Shown: in pieces, positions 7,623 through 17,234 of the stretch
How the letters are laid out: each line of letters opens with the position of its first letter
Numbering within the stretch: position 1 is the stretch's first letter
Source: Aedoeadaptatus coxii
GTDB taxonomy: Bacteria > Bacillota > Clostridia > Tissierellales > Peptoniphilaceae
Direction: 5' to 3'
DNA length: 64,000 nt
Assembly (NCBI RefSeq): GCF_001553115.1
Contig: NZ_KQ960181.1
Span: forward strand, 35,911-99,910
The notes under the pieces: model-generated
Told to the model about the DNA's origin: nothing
What the model saw: only the letters and a program-made list of their open reading frames with translations
Database searches by the model: none
Program-made: the position numbers and the translations under genes

Positions 7623-10451
7623 CTATACCTTTAACATTTTCTTCAAATATTCTCCCGTATAACTTCCCTTTACTTTCGCCACTTCTTCAGGTCTTCCCGT
7701 GGCGACGACAGTGCCGCCGCCGTCGCCTCCGTCGGGTCCCAAGTCGATAATGTGATCTGCCACTTTAATGACATCCAAATTGTGCTCGATGACGACGACG
7801 GTATTTTCCCGATCGGCCAATTCCTGGAGCACGTGAATGAGCTTGCGAATATCTTCCGTGTGCAGACCCGTTGTGGGCTCATCTAAAATATAGAGCGTAT
7901 TGCCCGTTCCCCGTTTGGAAAGTTCGGTGGCGAGTTTAATGCGTTGAGCTTCCCCGCCGGAAAGCTGTGTGGAGGGTTGACCGAGCTTAATATAGCCGAG
8001 TCCCACGTGTTGGAGAGTGGTAATTTTCCGTAAAATCCGCGGATGGTTTTCGAAGAATTCCGCCGCCTGATCCACCGTCATATCCAAAACATCTGAAATG
8101 TTTTTGCCTTTGAATTTCACCTGCAGGGTTTCCCGATTGTAGCGCTTGCCGTCGCAAACTTCGCAGGGCACGTAGACGTCGGGGAGAAAGTGCATTTCCA
8201 CTTTTAAAATGCCGTCGCCTTTACAAGCTTCGCAGCGGCCGCCCTTTACATTAAAGGAGAATCTACCCTTTTCGTAGCCCCTGATTTTCGCTTCGTTGGT
8301 TTGCGCGAACACGTCGCGAATTAAATCGAAGGTGCCGGTATAGGTTGCCGGATTGGATCTTGGCGTTCTGCCGATGGGGCTTTGATCGATGGAGACGATT
8401 TTATCGACATACTCCAAGCCTTCGATGGATTTATATTTTCCCGGACGCACTTTGTTGCGATTTACTTTTTGCTCCACGGCTTTTTTGAGAATTTCGTTGA
8501 CGAGGGAACTCTTTCCCGATCCCGATACGCCGGTAACGCAAATAAATTGATGGAGCGGAAATTCCACGTCCACATTTTTCAGATTGTTTTGCGCCGCGCC
8601 TTTAATCACGAGAGTTTCGTCGGTGTAGGGGCGACGCGCTTCGGGGATTTCAATTTTCTTTTTCCCCGAAAGGTATTGCCCCGTAATGGACGCTTCGTTT
8701 TTAATGATTTCGTCGTAAGGCCCTTGGGCGACAATGTGTCCCCCGTGAACACCGGCGCCCGGCCCGATGTCTAAGATTTCGTCGGCTTCGCGCATGGTTT
8801 CCTCATCGTGTTCTACGACGATAAGGGTGTTGCCGATCTCCGTTAAATTGCGGAGAGATTTTAACAACATGGCGTTGTCTTTTTGATGCAAACCGATGGA
8901 GGGCTCGTCCAGAACATAGGTGACACCGACGAGGGCGCTGCCGATTTGCGTAGCCAGTCGAATGCGCTGTGCTTCGCCGCCTGAGAGGGTACCCGCCATT
9001 CGCGCTAATGTTAAATAACCGAGGCCCACTTGAATTAAAAAGGATAGCCGCTCGTGGATTTCTTTTAAAATTTGACGGGCGATGTTTTGTTCCATTTCGC
9101 TAAGTTCCAACCCGTCGAAAAAGTCGATGGCATCGACTACGGCAAGTTGTGTGGATTCGTAAATGTTTTTTCCCCCCAGTTTAAAGACGAGGGATTCCAT
9201 TTTTAACCGGGCTCCGTGACATTCGGGGCAGGGAATGTCCGCCATAAACGGTTCGATACGTTCCATGGTGCGATCGCTGCCACTTTCAGTGTAACGACGG
9301 TTCAGATTTTCCAAAATCCCCTCGAAATGACCATTGTATTCTTTCGCTCCGCTAAAATGGGAATGAAAGGTAAATTTTAGAGGCTTTTTGGTGCCGTTCA
9401 TCAACTCGTCGATCATTTCTTTAGGCGCATTTTTTATGGGTTCTTTCGTGGAAAAATGGTGGCGCGCCGCAATTTGGTTGATAATTTCCTTATAATAAGT
9501 TCCGTCGGAGGTGCCGTAGCAGGAAATGGCGCCCTCGTCGATGGAAAGCTCTTTATTGGGGATGATGAGAGAGGGATCTGCCCGTCTACTGCTTCCCAAG
9601 CCTTTACACGTAGGGCACGCGCCCATGGGCGTGTTAAAGGAGAAAGAACGTGGCGTTGCAGGTTCAATGGATATATCGTGTTCGGGGCAGGCATAACTTG
9701 TGGAGTAAAGTTTGTATTCCCCGTCCAATGTATCTACGATCACCGTAGAGCCCGAAATTTCCAGCGCCGTTTCGATGCTGTCCGTTAAACGGGTTTCGAT
9801 CCCTTCGCGAATAATGATTCGGTCCACGACAATTAAAATATCGTGAACTTTGTTCTTATCCAGCTCAATGTCCTCGTCGGCGTGGCGCATTTCCCCGTCG
9901 ATGATCATGCGCAAGTAGCCTTCTTTGCGAATATTCTCCAGGAGCTTTTTATGCTGCCCTTTTCGTTGACGCACGACCGGGGCCAAAAGCTGGAATCGGG
10001 TGCCCTCTTCCATTTCCAGTATCTTGTCCACGATTTGATCTTCCGCATAAGCTTCGATTTGACGTCCGCATACAGGGCAATAAGGCTTTGCCACTCGAGC
10101 GTAAAGTAAACGGATGTAGTCGTAAACTTCCGTTACCGTCCCCACTGTGGAGCGGGGATTTTTCGACGTGGTCTTTTGATCGATGGCGATGGCCGGGCTC
10201 ATTCCCTCGATATAGTCCACATCAGGCTTGTCCATCTGTCCTAAAAATTGACGGGCGTAAGAGGAAAGACTTTCCACATAGCGCCGCTGACCTTCGGCGT
10301 AAATGGTGTCGAAAGCGAGGGAGCTTTTCCCCGATCCCGAAAGACCGGTGATGACGGTCATTTTATTTCTCGGAATGTACACGTCTAAATTTTTCAAATT
10401 ATGTTGACGTGCTCCGTGAATATGAATGGCGTGTTCTAATGTATGATTCAT
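7623..10451 (-). CDS. uvrA: Excinuclease ABC subunit A
   Basis: 942 residues, the usual UvrA length. This damage-sensing ATPase of nucleotide excision repair forms UvrA2-UvrB complexes. Two ABC modules are visible: Walker A GLSGSGKSSL (about 34-43) and GVSGSGKSSL (about 640-650), each with an LSGGEAQRI signature and Walker B glutamate (DEPSIGL, DEPTTGL). Zinc-finger cysteines occur as CPVC (about 119), CPEH...CPTC (about 255-285) and CEACKGDG...CEVCDGKR (about 740-770). It lies 11 bp after uvrB in a leftward operon, the standard uvrBA order. Confidence 0.98.
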   Translation of the reverse strand: MNHTLEHAIHIHGARQHNLKNLDVYIPRNKMTVITGLSGSGKSSLAFDTIYAEGQRRYVESLSSYARQFLGQMDKPDVDYIEGMSPAIAIDQKTTSKNPRSTVGTVTEVYDYIRLLYARVAKPYCPVCGRQIEAYAEDQIVDKILEMEEGTRFQLLAPVVRQRKGQHKKLLENIRKEGYLRMIIDGEMRHADEDIELDKNKVHDILIVVDRIIIREGIETRLTDSIETALEISGSTVIVDTLDGEYKLYSTSYACPEHDISIEPATPRSFSFNTPMGACPTCKGLGSSRRADPSLIIPNKELSIDEGAISCYGTSDGTYYKEIINQIAARHHFSTKEPIKNAPKEMIDELMNGTKKPLKFTFHSHFSGAKEYNGHFEGILENLNRRYTESGSDRTMERIEPFMADIPCPECHGARLKMESLVFKLGGKNIYESTQLAVVDAIDFFDGLELSEMEQNIARQILKEIHERLSFLIQVGLGYLTLARMAGTLSGGEAQRIRLATQIGSALVGVTYVLDEPSIGLHQKDNAMLLKSLRNLTEIGNTLIVVEHDEETMREADEILDIGPGAGVHGGHIVAQGPYDEIIKNEASITGQYLSGKKKIEIPEARRPYTDETLVIKGAAQNNLKNVDVEFPLHQFICVTGVSGSGKSSLVNEILKKAVEQKVNRNKVRPGKYKSIEGLEYVDKIVSIDQSPIGRTPRSNPATYTGTFDLIRDVFAQTNEAKIRGYEKGRFSFNVKGGRCEACKGDGILKVEMHFLPDVYVPCEVCDGKRYNRETLQVKFKGKNISDVLDMTVDQAAEFFENHPRILRKITTLQHVGLGYIKLGQPSTQLSGGEAQRIKLATELSKRGTGNTLYILDEPTTGLHTEDIRKLIHVLQELADRENTVVVIEHNLDVIKVADHIIDLGPDGGDGGGTVVATGRPEEVAKVKGSYTGEYLKKMLKV

Positions 10452-10462
10452 CCGGTTCCTTT

Positions 10463-12433
10463 CTAGTCTTTAATTTTATATTGCTCTTTTAATTCCGCAA
10501 TTTGATCGCGAATATTGGCGGCGCGCTCGAAATCCAGTTTTTCCGCCGCCTTGAACATTTCCGTTTCCAAATTTTGCAACATGGCGACGATGTCGTCGAT
10601 GGAAAATTCTTCTCCAAACTCCGTTTCTTCTTCGGCGGCCATGGTATTTTCGATGACGTCGCGAATGCCTTTGGTAATGGATTTCGGTGTAATGCCGTGT
10701 TCTTTATTGTAGGCCATTTGAATTTTCCGGCGTCGCTCGGTTTCGTCGATGGTACGTTGCATGGAGCCGGTAATGGTGTCGGCATACATGATGACGTAGC
10801 CCTCGGCATTTCGCGCGGCGCGGCCGGCCGTTTGAATGAGGGAGGTTTCCGAACGCAAGAAGCCCTCTTTATCCGCATCTAAAATTGCCACGAGTCCTAC
10901 TTCGGGAATATCCAGCCCTTCCCGCAGAAGGTTGATCCCTACGAGTACGTCGTATTTCCCCAAGCGAAGATCGCGAATAATTTCCATCCGCTCGATGGTC
11001 TGTACGTCGGAATGAAGATAGGCCACTTTATAGCCGATTTCTTTAAAGTATTTCGTCAAATCTTCCGCCATCCGTTTGGTCAGTGTCGTCACCAAGGTGC
11101 GCATGCCTTTTTCTTTAACGCCGTTAATTTGTTCCGTCAAGTGGTCGATTTGATTTTTCGTCGGCACCACGGTAATCTTCGGATCAACGAGTCCTGTGGG
11201 GCGAATAATTTGCTCTACGCGCTGCTCTTCATGTTCTTCTTCGTAAGGCCCGGGGGTCGCCGATACATAAACCACTTGATTTTGCATACTTTCAAATTCC
11301 TCAAAACGAAGAGGGCGATTATCCAGTGCCGAAGGTAGACGAAAACCGTAATCAACAAGGGTTTGCTTGCGCGCCCTATCCCCGTTAAACATGCCGCGAA
11401 TTTGAGGCACGGTAGCGTGGGATTCGTCGATGATCGTCATAAAATCATCGGGGAAATAGTCGATTAAAGTATAAGGTCTGCTTCCCCTGGGCCTTCCGCT
11501 CAAGGGCTGAGTGTAGTTTTCGATGCCGGAGCAAAAGCCCATTTCTTCCAGCATTTCCACATCGTAATTAGTGCGCTGCTCGAGACGCTGAGCTTCCAAT
11601 AATTTTTCCTGATCGCGCAACGTAAAGAGCCGCTCTTCCAATTCTTTCCGAATGGCTTTTACCCCGCGCTCCACCTTTTCAGGTTGGGTCGCAAAGTGAG
11701 AGGCCGGAAAAATGGAAACGTGATTTCTGTAGCTTTCCACTCGCCCCGTCACGGCGTCTACTTCCGCAATTTGATCGATTTCGTCGCCGAAAAATTCCAC
11801 ACGTATGGTTTTTTCCGAATTTCCTGCGGGAAAAATCTCCAGAACATCGCCTCGTACGCGAAAAGTGCCGCGGGAAAAATCGATGTCGTTTCGCACATAT
11901 TGAATGTCCACGAGCTTGCTCATGAGCTCGTTTCGATCCCATACCATGCCGGGTCGCAAACTGACCACGAGGTTTTTATAGTCGATGGGGTCGCCCAAAC
12001 CGTAAATACAACTAACGGACGCCACGATGATCACGTCTCGCCGCTCGAAGAGAGCCATCGTAGCGGAGTGGCGAAGCTTGTCGATTTCATCGTTAATGCT
12101 GGCATCTTTGGCGATAAACGTATCTGTTCCGGGAACGTAAGCTTCCGGTTGATAGTAATCGTAGTAGGACACGAAATATTCCACGGCGTTTTCCGGGAAA
12201 AATTCGCGAAACTCCGATGCCAATTGGTAGGCCAACGTCTTATTATGGGCGATGACCAACGTCGGCTTCTGCACTTTTTCGATTAAATTGGCCATGGTAA
12301 AAGTTTTGCCACTTCCGGTTACGCCGAGAAGGGTTTGATGGTGCATACCCGATCGGATTCCCTCGGCCAGTGCGTCGATGGCCTTTGGCTGATCCCCGGT
12401 AGGTTTATAATCCGAATGTATTTTAAAATCCAT
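10463..12433 (-). CDS. uvrB: Excinuclease ABC subunit B
   Basis: 656 residues. UvrB is the damage-verifying helicase-like ATPase of excision repair. Walker [13 protein letters not shown] (about 38-49), the beta-hairpin [12 protein letters not shown] (about 92-103), DEXH-type DESHATVP, helicase motif [11 protein letters not shown], and a C-terminal UVR motif ([19 protein letters not shown]) that contacts UvrA/UvrC. Directly precedes uvrA and follows ctp, separated from it by a hairpin that overlaps the ctp stop. Confidence 0.98.
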   Translation of the reverse strand: MDFKIHSDYKPTGDQPKAIDALAEGIRSGMHHQTLLGVTGSGKTFTMANLIEKVQKPTLVIAHNKTLAYQLASEFREFFPENAVEYFVSYYDYYQPEAYVPGTDTFIAKDASINDEIDKLRHSATMALFERRDVIIVASVSCIYGLGDPIDYKNLVVSLRPGMVWDRNELMSKLVDIQYVRNDIDFSRGTFRVRGDVLEIFPAGNSEKTIRVEFFGDEIDQIAEVDAVTGRVESYRNHVSIFPASHFATQPEKVERGVKAIRKELEERLFTLRDQEKLLEAQRLEQRTNYDVEMLEEMGFCSGIENYTQPLSGRPRGSRPYTLIDYFPDDFMTIIDESHATVPQIRGMFNGDRARKQTLVDYGFRLPSALDNRPLRFEEFESMQNQVVYVSATPGPYEEEHEEQRVEQIIRPTGLVDPKITVVPTKNQIDHLTEQINGVKEKGMRTLVTTLTKRMAEDLTKYFKEIGYKVAYLHSDVQTIERMEIIRDLRLGKYDVLVGINLLREGLDIPEVGLVAILDADKEGFLRSETSLIQTAGRAARNAEGYVIMYADTITGSMQRTIDETERRRKIQMAYNKEHGITPKSITKGIRDVIENTMAAEEETEFGEEFSIDDIVAMLQNLETEMFKAAEKLDFERAANIRDQIAELKEQYKIKD

Positions 12434-12447
12434 ACTGCCTCCTGCAC

Positions 12448-12477
12448 GAAAAGAGCGATCTTAACGACCGCTCTTTT
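12448..12477 (-). terminator. Hairpin spanning the ctp stop codon, before uvrB
   Basis: Stem of about 11-12 bp (GAAAAGAGCG-x-TC with its complement) around a TTAAC loop holding the ctp stop codon. It is followed leftward by TTTTC. Probably an attenuating terminator between ctp and uvrB; the T-run is short. Confidence 0.5.
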
Positions 12478-13624
12478 CTATGACTTCAACTGCTTTTTTC
12501 AGTTGTGTATCCTGATGTTGATATTCCAAGCCGATGCCCTTGATGTTTTTAGGCAACTCGACCGGAATAGTAGGTTCGATCCCTTTCTCATGAATACTTA
12601 CCCCTGCCGGCGTAAAATATTCACTGGTCGTAAGCTTTATACCGCCGCCGTCCGGCAAGGGCACGAGAGTTTGTACGACGCCTTTTCCGTACGATTTTTC
12701 TCCGATCAAGTCGCCCCGCTTATTGTCTTTTATGGCGCCTGCGACAATTTCCGATGCGGAGGCGCTGCCTCTGTTAATTAAAACTACCACAGGTTTCGTC
12801 CATTCTTTTTCGTCGGATGTGTAATGGAATACTTCTTTTCCCTTATTGTCCTTTGCGCTCACGATGTCGGCTTTCGGAAGGAGCATATCGCTTACGCCCA
12901 CTGCCGCTTCTAAAATACCGCCGGGATTGCCGCGAAGATCTAAGATCAAGCCTTTTTTATTTTTGGCCGCTTTTAAGGCCTTGGCGAAATCTTTTACCGT
13001 GTCGTCTTCAAATTGAGTCAGTCCGATATAGGCGATGTCGCCGATAGAGCCCGTCACCACAGATTCTACGTGAATTTCGTCGCGAACAACTTCCACATCT
13101 TTTACTTCGCCGCCGTCTTTTTTCATAATGCCTAAGGTTACCTTCGTACCCTTATCGCCTTTAATATGTTTTACCGCCTCTTCCATTTCATCGGCGGTGT
13201 ACTCTTCTCCGTCCACGGAGACGATTTTATCTCCCGATTCGATGCCCGCTTTTTCAGCAGGGCTTCCCTTAATCGGCGCAATCACCGTGATAAGTTTCGA
13301 ATCGGCAACGGCGCCGATTTGAACGCCGATGCCGAAAAATTCGCCGGTAGTGGATTCTACAAAACGCTTGTATTCATCGGGGGTAAAGTATTGGCTGTAA
13401 GGATCGTTTAACGCCTCCACCGTACCCTTTCGACGGCCGATTACAAAGTCCTCCTCCGTAATGTCTTTGGAGCGGAGATAATTTTTCTTCAGGAAATACT
13501 CCAGCATTTTCGTAGCCGCCGCCTCTTTGGCATCTCCCGTAACGTATTGAACGGCGAGCACCGCCGAAGCCACATTGGTAATGATTAAAAGGGCTAAAAC
13601 CAGGGCGATTTGTTTTTTCTTCAT
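12461..13624 (-). CDS. S41-family carboxy-terminal processing protease with PDZ domain
   Basis: 387 residues with an N-terminal signal anchor (hydrophobic 6-24), so the protease faces outward. A PDZ domain lies at about 95-180 (GSPAEKAGIESGDKIVSVDG). The S41 catalytic domain contains the Ser-Lys dyad: Ser in RGSASASEIVAGA and Lys in GEKSYGKGVVQT. A short C-terminal tail follows. Its place between an M23 peptidase with coiled coil and uvrB, downstream of ftsEX, matches the common Firmicutes cluster. It may process or regulate the neighbouring wall hydrolase; this is inferred. Confidence 0.93.
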   Translation of the reverse strand: MKKKQIALVLALLIITNVASAVLAVQYVTGDAKEAAATKMLEYFLKKNYLRSKDITEEDFVIGRRKGTVEALNDPYSQYFTPDEYKRFVESTTGEFFGIGVQIGAVADSKLITVIAPIKGSPAEKAGIESGDKIVSVDGEEYTADEMEEAVKHIKGDKGTKVTLGIMKKDGGEVKDVEVVRDEIHVESVVTGSIGDIAYIGLTQFEDDTVKDFAKALKAAKNKKGLILDLRGNPGGILEAAVGVSDMLLPKADIVSAKDNKGKEVFHYTSDEKEWTKPVVVLINRGSASASEIVAGAIKDNKRGDLIGEKSYGKGVVQTLVPLPDGGGIKLTTSEYFTPAGVSIHEKGIEPTIPVELPKNIKGIGLEYQHQDTQLKKAVEVIEKSGR

Positions 13625-13640
13625 TTTGTCTCCTATGGAA

Positions 13641-13671
13641 ATAAGGAATCTTCGGCGTGAAGATTCCTTAT
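13641..13671 (-). other. Strong intergenic hairpin between M23 peptidase and ctp genes
   Basis: Perfect 13-bp inverted repeat (ATAAGGAATCTTC and its complement) with a 5-base loop. There is no real T-run on the transcribed side, so it looks more like an RNA-stability or processing element than a full terminator. Confidence 0.6.
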
Positions 13672-13687
13672 GATGTCATGCTTATGT

Positions 13688-14989
13688 TTATAAATAGTTA
13701 AGAGGATTTTGTACCGATCCGTTGACGCGCACTTCGAAGTGAAGGTGAGGCCCGGTACTCATGCCGGTACTTCCGATATAACCAATGGTTTGGCCGCCGC
13801 TTACGCTTTGGCCTACGCTTACGGCACGGCCGGAAAGGTGACCGTAAACTGTCACTTTCGATCCGTGGTCTACCATAATGCAGTTGCCGTATCCTCCCAT
13901 AAAGCGAGAGGCGATGACGGTACCGGATGCAGCCGCCACCACAGGCGTTCCGTTGGCCCCGCTAATGTCGATGCCGGTGTGGAATTTTTTATAGCCTAAA
14001 ATCGGGTGAATACGATAGCCGAAAGGCGATGTAATGCGATGATGACCGGGTACCGGCCAATATAGTTCACCTTTTTTAGCTTCAGGTGTGGCCTTGGCGC
14101 TGCTTGTCATTATATCGTCTGCGCGATAAGAAGATACGCTCGACGATTTTCTGCTGACGGATGTGCGAGGGGATGCCTTATCCCTTTGCATTTGCGCTTG
14201 GCGTGCCGCTTCTCGTTGGCGAGCGATGCGCGCCGCTTCCGCTTGTTTCGCTTTTTGAATGGAAAGCTCCAGATTTTGGATTTGCGATTCGATCACGCCG
14301 GATTCTCTGAGCATTTCATCATATTGCGCCTCGTATGCGCTGATATTGCTCATGAGGGAATTCATGTACGCAGTCTTCTTGGCGTTTGCCGCCTCGAGAT
14401 TGGCCCGTTGTTGACGTACTTGCGCTTGCTTGGCCGCCAATGCTTTTTCCTGTTGATCTAATTGGGCTTTTTTCGTCTCAATTTCGTTTACTTTTTGCGC
14501 AATTTCTTCAACTAAATCTCTATCACTTTTGGCGATGGAACGAATCATGCGCATATTGCCGATAAGGGATTCCGCATCGGCCGAATCGAGGAGAATATCC
14601 AGATACCCTCTGTCGTTGGCGATGTACATGGCGCGAAGTCGTTTGGCGTAGAAATCCTTCTTTTCCGCCAATTCTTCTCTTGCCGCTTCAAGTTCCGCCT
14701 TTGTCTTTTGGATTTCCACTTGCAACCGTTGCATTTCACCATTTAATTGATCCAATGTCACGTTCACGGCGGTGATTTTTTCATCTAAAGCACGAATTTC
14801 CGCTTCCACACCGGCCGCTTGGTTGCGCGCCGAGGAAATTTTCGATTGAGTTCCACTCATTTTCGAATGCACGGCGTTGCGGCGTTCTACCGCTTTCGCC
14901 TTTTCCGCCTGTAAATTCGTCGCCAACACCGGCTGTGAACTTAGCATTAGAATCGCCAATGCTGCCGATAGCTGCTTTTTGTGGTTCAT
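13688..14989 (-). CDS. Coiled-coil M23 murein hydrolase/activator (EnvC-like)
   Basis: 433 residues: signal peptide (1-23, cleaved after VLA), a long coiled coil (about 25-250, rich in Ala/Gln/Glu/Lys), a Ser-rich linker, and a C-terminal M23 (LytM) domain. Zn-binding residues are visible in FHTGIDISG (His and Asp) and GPHLHFEV (HxH), with SPFGYRIHP upstream, so the enzyme should be an active endopeptidase. Immediately downstream of ftsX (28-bp gap). FtsEX is known to control coiled-coil murein hydrolases (EnvC, PcsB, CwlO), so this is the likely FtsEX effector. Confidence 0.93.
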   Translation of the reverse strand: MNHKKQLSAALAILMLSSQPVLATNLQAEKAKAVERRNAVHSKMSGTQSKISSARNQAAGVEAEIRALDEKITAVNVTLDQLNGEMQRLQVEIQKTKAELEAAREELAEKKDFYAKRLRAMYIANDRGYLDILLDSADAESLIGNMRMIRSIAKSDRDLVEEIAQKVNEIETKKAQLDQQEKALAAKQAQVRQQRANLEAANAKKTAYMNSLMSNISAYEAQYDEMLRESGVIESQIQNLELSIQKAKQAEAARIARQREAARQAQMQRDKASPRTSVSRKSSSVSSYRADDIMTSSAKATPEAKKGELYWPVPGHHRITSPFGYRIHPILGYKKFHTGIDISGANGTPVVAAASGTVIASRFMGGYGNCIMVDHGSKVTVYGHLSGRAVSVGQSVSGGQTIGYIGSTGMSTGPHLHFEVRVNGSVQNPLNYL

Positions 14990-15017
14990 CTAAAACCTAC
15001 CTCCTATTGAAACTCTA

Positions 15018-15923
15018 CTACACGTCGAGGTAACGACCCAAGGAAAGGGAGCTACCGAGCAAACCGACGCCTACGCCGATGCATACGAAGATGATCGCCA
15101 TATCTTTTAAAATTAAACGGGGCTGAATAAGTTTCATGCCCATGAGAATATCCAATCGTTCATCGAAGAGACCGTAAATTCCCCTATATCCGAAATAAAC
15201 TAACGCCAAGGCGATGGCCCCTGCCACCAATCCGAAGACCAGCCCTTCCATAAGGAGAGGCCTGCGAATATATCCGTTGCTGGCACCGATATATTTCATA
15301 ATTTGAATTTCGTGGCTGCGATTGGAAATCGTGGACTTCACCGTGTTGTAAATAAGCACAATGGCGATAATGATCAGAATCGTCACAACGACGACGCCGA
15401 GTGTCCGAACCCAATCGTTTAATTGTACGATTTTTCCGATAAGTTCATTTAAGTAATCGACTTGATACACTCCGGCCATTCCCTGTACCGAATGAGCCAC
15501 AGTCTTAGCTTCCTTAATGTTGGAAAGCTGAAGTGAAATCGATGCAGGCAAGGGATTCTCATCCATGCCGTCGAGAAAATACGAATCGTTCGAAAGTTCG
15601 AGATTTTTGGAAAAATCTTCCCACGCCTGTTCTTTCGAGGTAAAAGACGTATCTTTTACGTAGCCCGTAGCTTCAGCTGCGGAAATAATTTCCCGTACAT
15701 TTTCTTCCGTGGCGCTATCGGTAAGATAGACCACTACCTTGTCCACTTTCTTTTCCGTCTCGTTGACGAGACCCGTCATGTTTAAAACCAAGAGCAACAC
15801 GACACCGAAAAGGACGAGTACAGCCGTTGTGGAAATAATGGAAAGTAAACTCATGCCTTTGTTACGGGCGATGCCTTGGAAGGCTTCTTTTATGTTGTTG
15901 CCGAATTGCCTAATGAATCGCAT
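15018..15923 (-). CDS. ftsX: Cell division protein FtsX
   Basis: About 301 residues from the ATG at 15923, chosen because GGGAGG lies 6 bases before it. A longer frame starting MSMWEV has no such site. Cytoplasmic N-terminus, TM1 (about 23-48), an extracellular domain (about 50-165) that would contact the murein hydrolase, then three TM helices in the C-terminal FtsX domain, where KYIGASNGYIRRPLLMEG is the typical block. Overlaps ftsE by 14 bp. The FtsEX complex couples ATP use to wall hydrolysis by the M23 protein next door. Confidence 0.95.
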   Translation of the reverse strand: MRFIRQFGNNIKEAFQGIARNKGMSLLSIISTTAVLVLFGVVLLLVLNMTGLVNETEKKVDKVVVYLTDSATEENVREIISAAEATGYVKDTSFTSKEQAWEDFSKNLELSNDSYFLDGMDENPLPASISLQLSNIKEAKTVAHSVQGMAGVYQVDYLNELIGKIVQLNDWVRTLGVVVVTILIIIAIVLIYNTVKSTISNRSHEIQIMKYIGASNGYIRRPLLMEGLVFGLVAGAIALALVYFGYRGIYGLFDERLDILMGMKLIQPRLILKDMAIIFVCIGVGVGLLGSSLSLGRYLDV

Positions 15924-16596
15924 CGTAACCTCCCACATTGACATCGCTGATCACGCGACCGTCGTCTAAGGTGATGACGCGTCGGTTCATGTGGTTTACA
16001 ATATTACGCGCGTGGGTCGCCATAATGACCGTGGCGCCGTCTTCGTTAATGCGCTTTAAAGTTTGCATAATGGTCATGGCCGTCTCGAAATCCAAATTGC
16101 CCGTGGGCTCGTCGCATACGAGAACCGGCGGACGATTGACGATGGCCCTCGCAATGGCGAGCCTTTGTCCTTCCCCGCCGGAAAGTTCGCCGGGGTAACT
16201 GTTTTGTTTGTCGCTCAATCCTACCAGTTCCAAAACCTCAGGCACTCTTTTTTTAATAGTGCGTCCGCTTTCCCCTACGATTTCAAGGGCGTACGCCACA
16301 TTTTCGTAGGCCGTCTTTTTTTGCAAAAGGCGGAAATCTTGAAAGACTACGCCGACACGACGACGTAATTTGGGTATATACCAAGGAGCCAGCTCCGTAA
16401 TGTCTTTTTCGTTGACAAAGATGTGACCACGGGTTACTTTTTCTTCACAGATTAATAACTTGATCAGCGAACTTTTCCCCGCGCCCGAAGCGCCTACGAT
16501 AAAGACAAATTCGCCGTAAGGTATTTCTAAATTGACGTCTTTCAACGCTTGTACGCCGTTACTGTACTCTTTAAAGACGTTGCGAAATGTTATCAA
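15910..16596 (-). CDS. ftsE: Cell division ATP-binding protein FtsE
   Basis: 228 residues. ATPase of the FtsEX complex: Walker A GASGAGKSSL (about 35-44), signature LSGGEGQRLAIARA, Walker B VLVCDEPTGNLD, H-loop MATHARNIV. The start is a TTG at 16594-16596 with GAGGTGG about 5 bases upstream. First gene of the leftward operon ftsE-ftsX-M23-ctp-uvrB-uvrA, transcribed divergently from the formyl-THF cyclo-ligase gene. A TATAAT on the minus strand at 16630-16635 may be its -10 box. Confidence 0.96.
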   Translation of the reverse strand: MITFRNVFKEYSNGVQALKDVNLEIPYGEFVFIVGASGAGKSSLIKLLICEEKVTRGHIFVNEKDITELAPWYIPKLRRRVGVVFQDFRLLQKKTAYENVAYALEIVGESGRTIKKRVPEVLELVGLSDKQNSYPGELSGGEGQRLAIARAIVNRPPVLVCDEPTGNLDFETAMTIMQTLKRINEDGATVIMATHARNIVNHMNRRVITLDDGRVISDVNVGGYDAIH

Positions 16597-16676
16597 CGGT
16601 CCACCTCATTCCTTATAATTATCTCATTTATTATAGTATAAGTTACAAAAATATGAAACCTTGGAGGGTCTGCATT

Positions 16677-17234
16677 GTGAAAAAGACTTCTATTCGTAAT
16701 AATTTAAAACTCGCCCGTAATGAAATCTCCCCCGATATTCGAAAAAAAGCCTCGGACGAAATTTTTTCGCGACTACAATCTCTTCCCATTTATAAAAAAA
16801 GCCGTTCCGTTTTTATCTTCGTCTCCATGGGAAGCGAAGTGGAAACCATTCGTTGGATTCCGAAAATGTTAAGAGAGAAAAAGGTTTACGTCCCTCTCGC
16901 TCCGAAGCACGAGCCCATGATCATGACGGAGATCGAAAGTTTAGACGAATTGGAACGGAATGCTCTCGGCATTTTAGAATTGCCCACCGAAAAAATAAGA
17001 GACCGACACCGAGAAAGTGTCGATCTCATTATTACGCCGGGCCTCGCCTTCGACGAGGAAGGTTACCGCATGGGATACGGCGGCGGCTATTACGACCGTT
17101 TTTTTGCCACCCACGCGGGCTATCGCCTTGGCGTAGGATTTCACAATCAGCTCGTAAAAAGCGTGCCTCGCGACGAATACGATTTGCCCGTACACGCCTT
17201 TTTATCGGAAAAGGATTATTTGGTTTTTTCGTAA
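16677..17234 (+). CDS. 5-formyltetrahydrofolate cyclo-ligase
   Basis: 185 residues from a GTG at 16677, chosen because GGAGGG lies 8 bases upstream; the frame opens further upstream but without a ribosome site. The enzyme converts 5-formyl-THF to 5,10-methenyl-THF using ATP. The family block RMGYGGGYYDRFF (about 137-149) and the N-terminal basic stretch KKTSIRNNLKLARNEIS are typical. Convergent with larB, sharing 19 bp at the 3' ends without an obvious terminator. Confidence 0.93.
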   Translation: MKKTSIRNNLKLARNEISPDIRKKASDEIFSRLQSLPIYKKSRSVFIFVSMGSEVETIRWIPKMLREKKVYVPLAPKHEPMIMTEIESLDELERNALGILELPTEKIRDRHRESVDLIITPGLAFDEEGYRMGYGGGYYDRFFATHAGYRLGVGFHNQLVKSVPRDEYDLPVHAFLSEKDYLVFS

